Positions 39,911 through 51,118 of a stretch of 64,000 bases of DNA are shown one piece after another. Within the stretch, counting starts at the first letter, position 1. The number at the start of each line of letters is the position of its first letter. A program made the position numbers and the translations under genes. Under the pieces are notes generated by a model. It did no database searches and was not told where the DNA came from. It was given only the letters and a program-made list of their open reading frames with translations. The DNA comes from Aphrocallistes beatrix (taxonomy: Eukaryota; Porifera; Hexactinellida; Sceptrulophora; Aphrocallistidae). The stretch spans positions 2,666,001 through 2,730,000 of the forward strand of contig OY725497.1 in the NCBI GenBank assembly GCA_963281255.1. Direction: 5' to 3'.

Positions 39911-40317
39911 TGTTATCCAGTTGGGGGAGTTCTAGGGGGGGAGGGGGGCTATGGGCCAACTTCGAATCCAGGGAGAACCCCAAAAATTCATAACATCGTG
40001 AATGACCAGCGTTAATGCTACATACTTTATTTCAAACTGAAATCAAGCATTTGGTATCATCAAATTATTTAGTTACAATATCTGAATTAATCCATACCCT
40101 ATAAAACCAGAGATTAATGTTGAAAACTTTCAGATGTTCAAAACCAGTTATGGGGCCGTTTGAAAGTAAAATCTTTTGGCTGGTTTTAACCTTAATCTGT
40201 CACTGCTTGCCACACCCTCGTGTCGCCTTGCTAATTCTAGAAAGCGATGATGACTTGAAAATTTCATCCAACTCGATTTATACCAAAATTTTGTAGGATA
40301 TTAAATGGAGACAAGGC
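39911..40317. other. intergenic, nothing recognised
   Basis: A G-rich tract (about 39925-39950) followed by AT-rich sequence, with no gene. Confidence 0.3.
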
Positions 40318-40659
40318 CACTGTTAATCGGAAACATGTTTCAGGTCCTCCGCCCGCATCAATATTTAGCTATGCATATATTGTCATTACGTATTGTCATT
40401 ATTGTGATCAGTGTCCCATTATATTTTAGTTGCAGGGAATTTATTACAGTATTGATTGAGTTAAAGAGTTGATATAACTAGCATTACAATATATAATGAT
40501 GGTTATTGAGACTTCTATGTGCTAAAAAATGTTAGTAGGCAATTTTATATTAAACTATCAGCCTTGATCATAGTGTCAAATAATGAGATAATGATAATGA
40601 GATACTGCCCGCCCGCATCGCCACTCTTTGGAGTCGAAACAAGTTTACCATTAACAGTG
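40318..40659. mobile_element. 342-bp MITE
   Basis: CACTGTTAATCGGAAACATG at the left end and the near complement at the right end ('AAGTTTACCATTAACAGTG') are inverted. CGCCCGCATC occurs inside both ends. The superfamily is not certain. Confidence 0.6.
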
Positions 40660-40711
40660 TCCTAAAATAAAGCCATAACTAACATATATTTTTATAAATA
40701 AGAACATGAGC

Positions 40712-41278
40712 TCAATCTCTGTATGCTGACTTTAGGTACAGCTTTAGCCTCCAAGCATCCGCAGCATTCAGGTAATACCGATGTAGGTATCTATCCTTCA
40801 CAAATCCCATGTTGTTATATAGCTTAAGAGCTCCTTTATTCGTGACTTCTGCCTCTAATATCACTTCTTCACATTCAAGTTCAATCATCTTTTGTATAGC
40901 CTTGGAAACTAAAGTACTACCGATTTTCTGCTTTCTGAATTCGTCACGAACAGCTAACATAGCTATGTATCCTTTTCCAGTTTTAAGGTCTTCAGTATAC
41001 ATTCGTTCCAATTGGCAAACTACTGCACCTACCAACTGCCCTTCACAATTGGCCTTTATACATAATTCTGGCCAGTTGTTAATAAAGTAGCGATAAGTGT
41101 AAATTGAGTAAGGTTCAGAAAGATATTCTTGCATCAATTCCATAATTTCCTTCAATTCCAGCTCGCTCGAATAAGATGAGTATGCAATATCTCTTGTTTT
41201 ATTCATCGATATATTCTTCTCAGTTATACTTTGAAATCCTTTATTAGTAAATGTCTCTTGATCTTGAGGTTTTTCCAT
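40712..41278 (-). CDS. NAA30: N-alpha-acetyltransferase 30 (NatC catalytic subunit)
   Basis: This GNAT-fold enzyme transfers acetyl from acetyl-CoA to N-terminal Met of proteins starting Met-hydrophobic, as the catalytic subunit of NatC on ribosomes. The single exon encodes 188 residues, a short N-terminal tail (1-35) plus the full GNAT domain. Family signatures are 'LSEPYSIYTYRYFINNWP' (53-70), 'GYIAMLAV' (103-110), 'EVTNKGALKLYNNMGF' (144-159) and 'YYLNAADAWRLKLYL' (168-182). The acetyl-CoA loop reads R115-K-Q-K-I-G120, where the first Gly of the usual R/Q-x-x-G-x-G/A is Lys. The rest of the domain is intact, so I call it functional. The Met at 41278 is the first in frame. Confidence 0.95.
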   Translation of the reverse strand: MEKPQDQETFTNKGFQSITEKNISMNKTRDIAYSSYSSELELKEIMELMQEYLSEPYSIYTYRYFINNWPELCIKANCEGQLVGAVVCQLERMYTEDLKTGKGYIAMLAVRDEFRKQKIGSTLVSKAIQKMIELECEEVILEAEVTNKGALKLYNNMGFVKDRYLHRYYLNAADAWRLKLYLKSAYRD

Positions 41279-42008
41279 AGAATTAGATCTAAGTTACAAA
41301 ATGTGGACAGAATTTCAAACTTATATTTCTTGTAATGGCAAGTTATACCCTAAAAACTGAAAATTAATGAGTTTGGATCTGGCAATTAACCTATCCATTA
41401 CCGGTGTAAGCGCGTTTTGGGAATCCCGCTTTTTAGGGATGGGGAGCTCAAAATCAGTATACTGATTGTGTACAATGTACTTAGGGTTAAGTAAATGGGT
41501 CGATTTTGAAAATTTCGGGCAAGGAACTTACAGGGTGGCTCATAAGTTATGTGACAAGTTTGGTTAGGTATAAATTTTTTTATACTGAAACAATCTTAGT
41601 AATTGTGGTATTTAGATATTGTAATTCGAATATTCTCACTGATTTTAAAATATTTTGGAGTCTAAGACCTGGAATTGTGTTTTTATGGTGAGTTTTGTGG
41701 AGAAAAAATGTGTCCTGGCACGCAGCGAAAATCGCAAATCAGAGAGCCAACTGTTTTTCAAATTATCTTTTCTAGAGTCTTCAAATCCTAGGAAAAAATC
41801 GAACACTCTAAATTTGTAGAAATGTAGGATGTTTAGATCAGTACATATTGAGAACCATTGGGATCAGATTTTTTGGTGATGTGAAAAAATATGAAATTTT
41901 GTGATTTGCAAAATGTACCTCATTTAACTCGTGAATTAATAACTTTCTCTCGTTTCTGATAATGGATTCAATGGATTTGTAGATATCTGGTGCTAAATCG
42001 TCATAGAA

Positions 42009-43103
42009 CTGTTGCGTAGATTCGTGAGTTGTTGCGTAGATCCGTGAGATTCTTCTACTATATAACCATGGATGATTTTCTAGCGAAGAATTCTGAGATT
42101 ATCCGTAGAATCATGAGAATTTGTTCCGTTTACTCAAATAGCCTTATGGTTCAATCAGTTTCATCGTAACTTGATAACCACCGCCACCAAATTGTGGCGT
42201 GCGACACAATTTACTATGGTAAAACCCCATATGGACCATAAATGCAAAATAAAATTCATCCATGGTCCATATGGGGTTTTACCAAGTAAAATGTGTCGTG
42301 TGCCACTAAATTGTGTCGAGTACCATCAAATTGTGTCGCGTGACACTATTTAGTGGCGATAGTTATCAAGTTATGATGAAACCGGTTGAACCATAAGGTG
42401 ATTTGAGTAAATGGAACAAAATCTCACGATTCTACGGATAATCTCAGAATTCTACGCTAGAAAACCATCCATGGTTATATCCCTACTTTGCCGAGGAATG
42501 TTGAATTGAAATTGAAAGTTAATTCATTTTCAATTGAAATTGAAAATGAAAGTGGGGTCATTTCTATTTATACCTTTGACCCCACGTCAAATTAGGGATA
42601 TCATATAGTACAAGCGCGCTTCGCTTGCTTGCGCTGCGCGGCTGGCGGACACTTTGTGTCCGCCGGAGGCTCCCTTCGGTCGCCTGCGGTCACCATTGAT
42701 TAATTATATGGGGGATAACATCTCTAAATACATCTGCCCTACTGTTATAATCGAAATCGCACGAAAAATCACCAAAATTATCAAATTTTAAAATTTTGAT
42801 GAGTAATGATGACGTCATAACAAAGTGATGAGTCATCATTTTTTGATGGTAGTTGCATCATGTGTGAGACATGTTAGTATACAGATTCTATTAAAATTTC
42901 AGCCTTCTATCTCCTATAATGGCTGAGTTATGCTCGAATAACTGTGTTGCTTAACTTTTTAAAATGTGACAATGACGTCATAATTCCATGATGAGTCGAC
43001 ATTTTCATCTGAGCTCAGAACTTACTGGAGCCATAGCCAAAAGACTCCCACATGCCAAAAATTAGCTTTCTATGACCGGCAGTTTCTTCAATCAATTCGT
43101 TAC

Positions 43104-43137
<34 letters not shown>

Positions 43138-43203
43138 TAATCGAGTTTTAATAGTAAGGATAAGAATCTCACGGATCTACGATCTCACGAATCTACGCAA
43201 CAG
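42009..43203. mobile_element. palindromic DNA element, TIR CTGTTGCGTAGAT (with Helitron inside)
   Basis: This is the second copy of the element at 28836-29373, with the same palindrome and tail. Its terminal repeats are partly doubled (GTTGCGTAGAT occurs twice at the left). It is interrupted after 'AGGGATATCATATAGTA' by the Helitron at 42611-43160, and then resumes 'TAAGAATCTCACGGATC'. Confidence 0.85.
42611..43160 (-). mobile_element. Helitron family A, copy 9 (complete, with empty site elsewhere)
   Basis: On the minus strand it runs from TCCTTACTATTAAAACTCG to CGCTTG. The host element at 28836-29373 lacks it. Comparing the two gives 'GATTCTTA' immediately before the insert and 'TACTAT' (empty copy TACAAT) immediately after, so insertion was between A and T with no duplication. 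This is the diagnostic behaviour of Helitrons. Confidence 0.93.
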
Positions 43204-43322
43204 GTTTGTTGGGAGTCCCAAATCACTGAATTGATCCGTAACTCGCTAGTGATTTAGGGATTGAAGGGTTCCTAAAATGCTAGCGTTTTAGGGCTGGGAT
43301 TCCCAAAACGAGCTAACACCGG

Positions 43323-44224
43323 CAATTTTAGGCAGAAACCCAGTTTTGCTGGTGAATATTTCAAATTACCCAAGCATTCCCAAGTGGTATGGGCTTGATT
43401 CTGTTCAAGGAACCACCCAAGAACTCAAAATCACCAAAAAAGTTCATACTTCTCACATTTCTCGGGTCCTCAACTAATATACGATTATTTTTAAATCAAA
43501 TATTGACACTATCATATCATTAAATATATTTTTGCTCCCCTCCATCGGCCTTTTCTGGGTACGCCACTGCTCTACATCATGAAGTCATATAGCAAATCTA
43601 ATACGAATCGGACTATTTGACTTCGAAAGATGGAATTAACAAATAGATGAAAAGCACCTTGCGAACAAAATGAAAATACTACCTACTACTACTAGATGAC
43701 AGGTGAATGTACCAAAAATAATGTCAAGTATATTAATGGTATTTATGGCAAGGAGGATCTGGGAGGATTGCCTTAGATGACCAACCCGTGGCCCACTGAA
43801 AATAAGTCAGTAGCCAACCGATTGAGAATCACTGGATTATTTCTCCATGCCATGAGGAGCTGGAGTAAAAAAAAAATTCTGTCGCAAAGCGACCGAGCCC
43901 TAAGAGCTCGTAAAACTAAAGTGCGGTACTAGTAACTTGATCTCTACATTGATTAATAGTTTACACATTGTATATATATATAATAATAACAGGTACACAA
44001 AATATAGTGTTTACAAAATAGAAATAAACAACAAATGGATAATCTAAAATTTGAAATTATTCTGGTATACAAACTCAATAAATATTTTTGAACCACTAGA
44101 CTAAGATACAAGTAATACAGTCAATGTATACATATCCGTCTCTTTGAACAACAGTCTAAAAATTACAATTAAAAGGGGACAATGAAAGATAGATATCTCA
44201 AGTGACAAATTGGGAAATGAGATA
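43323..44224. other. intergenic, 3' side of FGD gene
   Basis: AT-rich, with the probable 3' untranslated region of the FGD gene. No other supported feature. Confidence 0.3.
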
Positions 44225-47123
44225 TTATGAATTCATTCTGAGATCCTTGTTAATTGCATTAGTAATTAACTTGATCCAAGTATTGCACTCGTCTTCACTA
44301 TCAGGACGAATCTCGACCATTTCATGAGCTGCGATAGAGTCGGGAGAACCTGAGCATTCCGTAGTCAATTTAAACTTAAATTTATCTTTCTCGTCTTCCG
44401 CGGGTGTGAGTTGGTAGTTGGGGAGATTTAGGGAATGTGTTGGTTTGATATCTTCATGAGCATTGAACACGTATAAGTTAAAGTCTCTCTTCAACAACAG
44501 CCATTTCTTTTCAAAGTTCCACTTAATACGGATTTTAACGTATCCCTGATAGACGGTGTCATCCACGAGAGTATCTGCAAATTCTTTCTCCTCCTGTGCC
44601 GCATCCACGGAAGTGTCAAAGTTATTTCTATAATCTTCAAGTTGTTGTATGTCGGATGTCCGCTTTACGTCTGCGACCATCTCTGCTACTTTGGACCTAG
44701 CTAAACAGCTGTTACAAACTCTGTCTTCTCGATTGAGGTAGGGCAAGAAAACCTTTTGCCTGGAGCACCCTGCACATATAATCTGCCCGCAGCCTCGACA
44801 GTGATGCCTTCGGCGCATCATTCCAAAAGGTTCCGCGCAGTCTTGACACATGGTAACAGAGCTGTCAGGGAGCCAGAGAGGGGCCTTTGAGCCGAAACTC
44901 ATTTTATCGTTAGTCTCTTCACAGATACTCAATTCTCCAGCTGGATTGGCTGAAGAACTGAATTTCTTCCTCGAGTCCCTATTCTCCCGGATGCGGCTTA
45001 TGGCTCTGTTCAGGTCTCTGATCCAATCTTCTTTGTCCTCGAGACTAGAAGCGGACACAGTCAAGGAGCGGCTGACAGAGAATATGTTAAAACTGTTAGG
45101 AAACGGCTGTACTGCTGGTTCTTCGATACTCATCGAGTAGAGCTCCATCTCATCACGGACTTTGTAGAAACTTCCATAGGGAAGAGTGTGGAGAAGCACA
45201 TCGGAGAAGAGGAAGAACATTCTCTGCTGTAAACTACGTCGGCTCACTTTTCCTAGAGAACCTCTCTTAATAAACAGCCTGTGCGGCTGTATCAGCTCTC
45301 CAGAGTACTCAGTCAGGGAGCGCTGGATACAGAGGAGCTCGTTGAAGTTCTCCATGTGCTTGATTTTGGAGTTGGCATGGTTAGCAGCCTCAGATATTAT
45401 CTTGAGTGCGCTCTCCGTCTGCTTTCTATCCGGGGCTTCATCTGGGAGTCGTTTGAGGTAATCCTCGAACAGGAGTTTATACCTCGTGAGGCGTTGTACC
45501 GGCTCTAACATGAAATGAGAAACCTTTAGATTCTCACAGGCTGGATCCCTCTCGAACTCCTGTACTAGAGCTGCAAACCTTTTTTCTTTGTTCAAACAAT
45601 CATTAAGGACACTGTTTGCAATGTCGAAGTTAGCTACATAGTCGGAATATAACTTTAAGAATGGGGCGATGCGAATCATGATGTCTCCCAACCGAGGATC
45701 ATTCTCCCAGGACTGCAGCCTCTTTCGCAACTCCTCCAGGAGTGTTTGGTTCAGTTGGTGGATCTGATGCACATTGGAGAATATTTGCTTCACTGTTAGC
45801 TCAGAGACAACGGGTTTGTCTCGCTGCTGATTGTTAGCGCAAGTGATAACATCTCTTAACTTTACATTTAGCAACTCTAGCCGCTCGACATATCGCTCCT
45901 CTGTCTCCAGCAGCTCCATCGCGATCTGTTTCTTCCTCTCCACTCTGCTCTCTACAGGCGGTTCGATGTCCTCTTCCAGGACTGAGTCTGGCTGAGAGAA
46001 CACGGAGTCAGAGCTGAACTGAGATCTGCGCTTTGCCCAGCCGCTGTGTTCTTCTGTGGCCGAATCTGGCTGTAAGAGAGGGGCAGATATGGCGATGGGC
46101 AGAGAAACAGAAGGTGCAATTTGAGGGCCACTCCTCCTTCTGTTCAACAGACTCCTTCCCCGCCTTACTTTTCCATTAGGTATTCTAGTTGAGGCCTGCT
46201 TTTGAGATGTAGGATCGGTATTTTGTGGCTTGGAAACTATAAGTATTATGAAAATAAATTAGACCTGGAATGGAGATCATTATTTTAGTACTTTTTTCCT
46301 TGGATTCTAATTGGCTAATACAATTCGACACCTCCTGTGAAAAGGTGTGAACTTTTTACAACTTTCCCGCTATTTAAGGAATATATGGTCAAAATTTGGT
46401 CCATTAGGTTTTCCATGATGAGTAGATGGGAATACGGACGTTACAAGCTGTTCATGCAATAATATAAGTCGCAGACATCTCCCATAATATATGTTACACT
46501 AAAAATCGTTAACATATGTACGAAAAAATTAAGACAATTACGAATAGTAATGTGAAATGGCGGTACGCATGCAGCAAAATTGAACCGCATGGAGGCAAAC
46601 AAAAATAATAGAATAACTTACTTTCTTCCACTGGTATCTTGCAGTCCGTCTTTGGAGAGGGAATTCTCTCCGTTTCAGGACTGATGTGCAGGTCGGTCGT
46701 TTCATTGAGGGTACAAGGAATGGTGGAAGCAGGAGGAGGGGAGGGAGGAGGAGGAGGAGGAGGAGGAGGAGGAGGAGGAGGAGGAGGGGAGGGAGGAGGA
46801 GGAGGAAGAGGAGGGGGAGAACCTGTCGATCTCATCTCTCCACTGATTTCGGATGTACCCATATACGAGGTGAAGGTTATCTGAGAACACAATTTACCGT
46901 GATTAGGAGAACTATTTTGTTTGCTGAGTAGATCTTTCTGCCGCTGGAAAGAAAGATGAGTGCCTAGAGATTTTACTTCTGTGTCAGGTGGGCCTGAATG
47001 GAAATGGGGAGAGCTCTTCATTCGCCGTGGCTTAGGTTTAGGTTTCGGAGCAACAGCAGGTTGTTGGGAGGGAGTGAACTCAATGACTGGATCATTATTG
47101 TTAGATGTGCGAATAGCCGACAT
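44225..47123 (-). CDS. FYVE, RhoGEF and PH domain protein (FGD family), two exons
   Basis: FGD proteins activate Cdc42-type GTPases and link them to actin and phosphoinositide membranes. The model joins 47123-46622 to 46236-44225 across a 385-bp intron (donor GTAAGT, acceptor TATAG) with matching phase, giving 837 residues. Exon 1 is Pro-rich, including a run of about 28 mostly Pro residues (104-131) coded by a GGA-type repeat. Exon 2 carries a DH domain at about 263-462 ('ETEERYVERLELLN', 'LEPVQRLTRYKLLFEDYLKR'), PH1 at about 487-585, and FYVE at about 626-680. The FYVE core is 'RRRHHCRGCGQIICAGCS' with all Zn-ligand Cys pairs. PH2 is at about 730-835 ('KKWLLLKRDFNLYVF'). The order DH-PH-FYVE-PH is that of the family; which paralogue it equals is not clear. 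The start at 47123 could be preceded by an untranslated exon. Confidence 0.9.
46728..46812. repeat. GGA/GGAGG trinucleotide tract
   Basis: About 85 bp of nearly pure GGAGGA units on the plus strand encode the polyproline run of the FGD protein on the minus strand. It is likely length-variable. Confidence 0.85.
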
Positions 47124-47314
47124 TAATCTAGGCTGAGATCTAAAGTAATAATAACGAGTAAAGCAATGCGAGAATGACTAATATGCGGCATTAATGTACA
47201 AGAGCTGGAAAACCCGTAAGGTACCAGTAGAAGCCGTGAATTGAAAATTACAGTAAATTTGGCTTGTGTCTGATCCGGTGTATGAACTGAAGAATGTGGT
47301 GGGGATTTGATTAT

Positions 47315-47794
47315 TTAAAGTTTAAAAGTGACAACTGGCTTCACATTTTTGCTCTGCGACACGCTATCCTAGTATATTTGTAAACTAATTATTTGCCTTG
47401 TGCACGGAATGCATAAATATACAACAGTATGTACTAAACACTGAAGCTTATCTGTTTTGAATACCTCAAAAGCAATCTTAGAAAGTTCTTTTGATCCAAG
47501 TTGAGATTCTTAGTATGTTCTATTACTCAAAACAAAGGAAATATGAGCGTTGATCATTCGTAGACCAGTTGTTTGCTCGGATTCATTCTATTGTCTATTG
47601 CGGGAAAAAGTAAACAGTGACAATGAAAGGATAGAATCGAGTGATAGATATAATTTGTGGGTTAAAATATTGAAGTGAATAGTACGGAGAAAACGGAGAA
47701 AAATAACTTGACTTACCCTAGTGACAACTGTAGAAGCCCCAATGGCGGCACCGGAGAGGCTGAATAATCGGGCATATCTTGGAAAAAGTTTCAT
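47315..47794 (-). CDS. possible small two-exon gene, 43 aa
   Basis: Exon 1 (47794-47717) encodes 'MKLFPRYARLFSLSGAAIGA' and ends ACTAGG|GTAAGTCAAG, a strong donor. Exon 2 (47368-47315), after the acceptor ATACTAG, stays in frame for 'DSVSQSKNVKPVVTFKL' and a stop. The basic N-terminus with a small-residue stretch resembles mitochondrial micropeptides, but I do not recognise the family. Alternatively, exon 1 may splice onto the FGD transcript upstream of 47123. The coding evidence is short, hence the low confidence. Confidence 0.3.
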
Positions 47795-48170
47795 AACTAC
47801 GTATTGTGGTGATTCAGAATCTCAGATCATTTTAGTGCTCTAGGTGCATGTATTATATAGATGTTGTTGGTGTTCCGGATAAGCTTATCATTCGATTCCT
47901 AATAGTGCCAACAAATTAGTCAGGGCGGCACTAAATCGCAATGGTACAAAGCAACCTCAGTTATCTTAGATTATTCGAACATTTTTCTGCTCCCAAATGG
48001 TGCATACAATCCAAGTCACGATAAAGCACCCCTCTTTTAGGGATATCGAAAATATTGATATCGAGACATAAAGGAAATAAAGGAAATAATGAGTCATGAC
48101 GCTAATACTTAACATTTAACTACAATAACTATCTTTATCGTTTGGAATACACTGAGACTTAATTTGTACA
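47795..48170. other. intergenic, 3' side of GALK2
   Basis: Probably contains the GALK2 3' untranslated region. Nothing else was recognised. Confidence 0.3.
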
Positions 48171-49499
48171 TTACATTGCATGAAATTCGATCAATGTAGC
48201 CCCGGCACTGGGGACAGTTACAAACACTCCTTTCTCGCCCTTTCCAGCTCGCTCTCCTACGAAGAAATTTTCTCTGATTATCTTCATCACAGCCTCAGCA
48301 AGTTCTTCCATAACCAATACCACTGCACACCCACCCCACCCAGCTCCTGTCAGCCGAGCGCCAAGTGCTCCAGCCTTAAGACTCAAATCGCAAATACGAT
48401 CAAGTTCCTTACAACTGCACTCATAGTCATCTCGACAGCTATGGTGGCTGGCTGTCATTAACTGGCCTAATTGGGACACATCTCCCAACCGACACACATG
48501 TGAAAAGAGAAGTACCCTATCAGCCTCAGAGTACACATGTTTAGCTCTTTTATAAATAACGAATTCTGTGCTAGCCTTGGTTTTAGCACTTAGAGATAAG
48601 CTGACGAATTCATCATTATTAGTTTCCAGTATGCCCAGCACCTCCTCTCTTGAGTAGGGCTCCTTGTGGAGTTTGGTTTCTACTAGTTTCATCATGTCTG
48701 AAAGGGATAGTTGTAGCTTTTCTTGTAACTGCCCTAAAGTTCGAACTTCTCTCCACTCTAACCCGTGCAGTTTTGAGAGTACTTGTGCAGCCACTCTACA
48801 TTCTGTCACACGTGTGTTAAACTCGTTACCAACTGCCTTATTCGATTCGACGTAGCTGTTAACAACAATAAACTTCACACCTTTTGGGAGTTCAACGGAT
48901 TCAAGCCTTAATGGATTAAATTGGATGTGCATAGCCTTACTTTCCACTGCGAGGAGGGAGATGGCTTGATCCATTCCTCCTCCTTCTGTACCGATGTACC
49001 GCTCAGATCTCGCACAGATCTTAGCCAGATCTTCTTTGCTCAAACCGCATTTAAGTGCGGCATTAACAGCTAATGCAGCACAGCACACGAGTGCGGATGA
49101 GCTGGAAAGGCCAGCTCCAGGGGGGATAGTACCAGACACAAGAATGTTCATACCAAGGATATCAGTGCTAGCTGGAGCATGTTCCAGAACTCCCTTTATG
49201 CCACATAGCAAGTAATTATACCAGCTAACTCCTTCTATGGTCAACTCACTAGCAGGTAAGGCCTTACAACTGAACTCATGATACTTTTCACTTTGAATAT
49301 TACGAAAATTCATTTCCGCTTTCTGATTTTTGCCAAGAAGGATAGTGATTGCATTCTCAATTGCAATCGGAAAAACTCCATAGCCACAGTAATCAATGTG
49401 TTCTCCTATAATATTAACTCTGCCGGGAGCTCGAGCAATCAACTCAGGTTGAGAAGAGAAAATTTTCGAGTATTGTTCAACAAGAGCTCCACTTTGCAT
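48171..49499 (-). CDS. GALK2: galactokinase / N-acetylgalactosamine kinase (GALK2-type)
   Basis: This GHMP-family sugar kinase phosphorylates C1 of galactose or N-acetylgalactosamine with ATP in the cytosol. The single exon encodes 442 residues, near the usual GALK2 length. The galactokinase signature 'GRVNIIGEHIDYCGY' is at 26-40; the Cys-Gly-Tyr after the signature is the GALK2 form. The GHMP ATP-binding loop 'GTIPPGAGLSSSSALV' is at about 126-141. The catalytic Asp region 'EGGGMDQAISLL' is near 172-183. GHMP motif 3 'GARLTGAGWGGCAVVLV' is at about 379-395. The Met at 49499 directly precedes the conserved N-terminal helix. Substrate preference cannot be set from sequence alone. Confidence 0.93.
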   Translation of the reverse strand: MQSGALVEQYSKIFSSQPELIARAPGRVNIIGEHIDYCGYGVFPIAIENAITILLGKNQKAEMNFRNIQSEKYHEFSCKALPASELTIEGVSWYNYLLCGIKGVLEHAPASTDILGMNILVSGTIPPGAGLSSSSALVCCAALAVNAALKCGLSKEDLAKICARSERYIGTEGGGMDQAISLLAVESKAMHIQFNPLRLESVELPKGVKFIVVNSYVESNKAVGNEFNTRVTECRVAAQVLSKLHGLEWREVRTLGQLQEKLQLSLSDMMKLVETKLHKEPYSREEVLGILETNNDEFVSLSLSAKTKASTEFVIYKRAKHVYSEADRVLLFSHVCRLGDVSQLGQLMTASHHSCRDDYECSCKELDRICDLSLKAGALGARLTGAGWGGCAVVLVMEELAEAVMKIIRENFFVGERAGKGEKGVFVTVPSAGATLIEFHAM

Positions 49500-50490
49500 T
49501 TGAGTGATGATAACAGTGTGCTAGTATATAAAGAAAAATTCTTCAAATATTATGATGCAGTATATATATACGTATATTATACTAGTTACGTATATTATAC
49601 AGTATATACTGTAGTTATACAGATTCAATGCATTGAACAATAATGTGAATAAAACATTTAAATAATATAAAGAAAATGATAGATAATGTAATAGAAATTA
49701 GAATAAACAATTGTAAAGATTCAGGTATTTTAGGCAGGGATATATCGTATAAAGTTAAATATGTGATTTCAGGCTTTTCAGTAAAGGTTTATATGTTTAT
49801 AATATCTCGAGATATTTAAGAACACATAAATAATAAGATTCTCTACATCATTCCGTTTTGTTCGAAAACTCCTGCTCATCTTTGGCGATGACCTCATTTG
49901 TCACCTTTCTTTATTATTAATTTAACCTAAAGTATTCAATATTAGGCGCCCACAGGGCGACTCTGCGGTAGCCACGCACGTAAATAAACTAGATGGTTTT
50001 GTTTGTAGCTTTGTTTGTGCAAGTTGATTGAGGAATTGAAAAGTGCTAGAAATCTGAAATTTGGCGTATATACAGGCGAGGTAAATAATAATTAGTCTAC
50101 ATAGTGGAGCAGATAAAGTACAAAAATATAAGGAATTGTGCATTTTATGGTACAAGCATGAAATTTGGTACGATGATTCTATACAACATAAGATTCACGG
50201 AAGATCAGGACCCACTTTAAAAAGTGTGTATTTTGGCTTTGGCGCCTATTTCAAATTTTATATCTTCCATATATAATAATGCGGGTTAAAACTCGCATTT
50301 GGCTCTAGTTAGACATGGCAAATATACTATCTTTGAATGGGAAATCATGTATGCTGAGTCGAAAGGCTATACTCAATTTATTAAATTTGATTGGAATTTG
50401 AGTTTGCGGTTTTCACACTATTCATATATGGTAATGTGGTTAAAACTCGTATTTGGTTGGATACAAATAACAAGTATAGGAAGTCCTATA
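49500..50490. other. intergenic with AT microsatellite and degenerate Helitron B-like sequence
   Basis: 49560-49625 is AT-repeat sequence. 49940-50110 has 'GGCGCCCACAGGGCG' followed by 'GTTGATTGAGGAATTG', similar to family B Helitrons. Part of 50130-50280 recurs inverted at about 55600-55740 ('TTTATGGTACAAGCATGAAA'). No gene. Confidence 0.4.
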
Positions 50491-51118
50491 CAGTAGAACC
50501 TACTAGTACTATAACAGTCACCATATATAGTGGCCAACTGTCTATAATGACACTTTGTCCATTGACATCGACTTTAATAATAAGTGACCAATGTATAGCG
50601 GCTACTTACTAAAACGGTCATTTAACCGCAGTCTCTTGGGTGTAGGGGTTACAATCCCGGGATCCCGGTCCATTTTACCTCCGGGATTCAATCCCGGGAT
50701 TAGTTTTATAATCCCGATCCCGATATTTCAATCCCGGGATCCCGAATTTAGTGTTATGTCTACTCTATGTTTAAGCAATTGAACAATTTCCTTATAATTA
50801 CCAATCACACTACTTGGAAACAAGATCCTATTTACAATGGTAACTTACAAATACACTATTCAGTGTCAAATAACACAATACGATTTACAAGTATGTACTG
50901 TATTACTATTTACTAATCTATAAATAGGCTTTCTACAATAATAAATAATCAAAAATTACGATTATCTCATATTTTTATGGCAGAAAGTACATCCCTTGTT
51001 TTCAAAGAGTTTGTCAAGAATTAAATTAAATAATATCTTCCTTCTCTAAATTTTCCAAATTAAAATTTAAATAAATTTTGCTGCAAGATACAATCCCGAA
51101 AAATCCCGGGATTGGAAA

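Larger units (their letters stand above)
41401..43322. mobile_element. DNA transposon with TIR CCGGTGTAAGC, host of nested elements
   Basis: 'CGCGTTTTGGGAATCCC' near 41411 and 'GGGATTCCCAAAACG' near 43296 are inverted, ending CCGGTGT / ACACCGG. Its own sequence is 41401-42008 and 43204-43322. The rest is the palindromic element at 42009-43203. No transposase is visible. Confidence 0.6.

Noticed and set aside
46639..46931. poly-Gly and poly-Arg plus-strand frames
   Set aside because: They are antisense to the polyproline exon of the FGD gene.
49278..49643. 121-residue plus-strand frame
   Set aside because: It is antisense to the start of GALK2 and then runs into an AT microsatellite.
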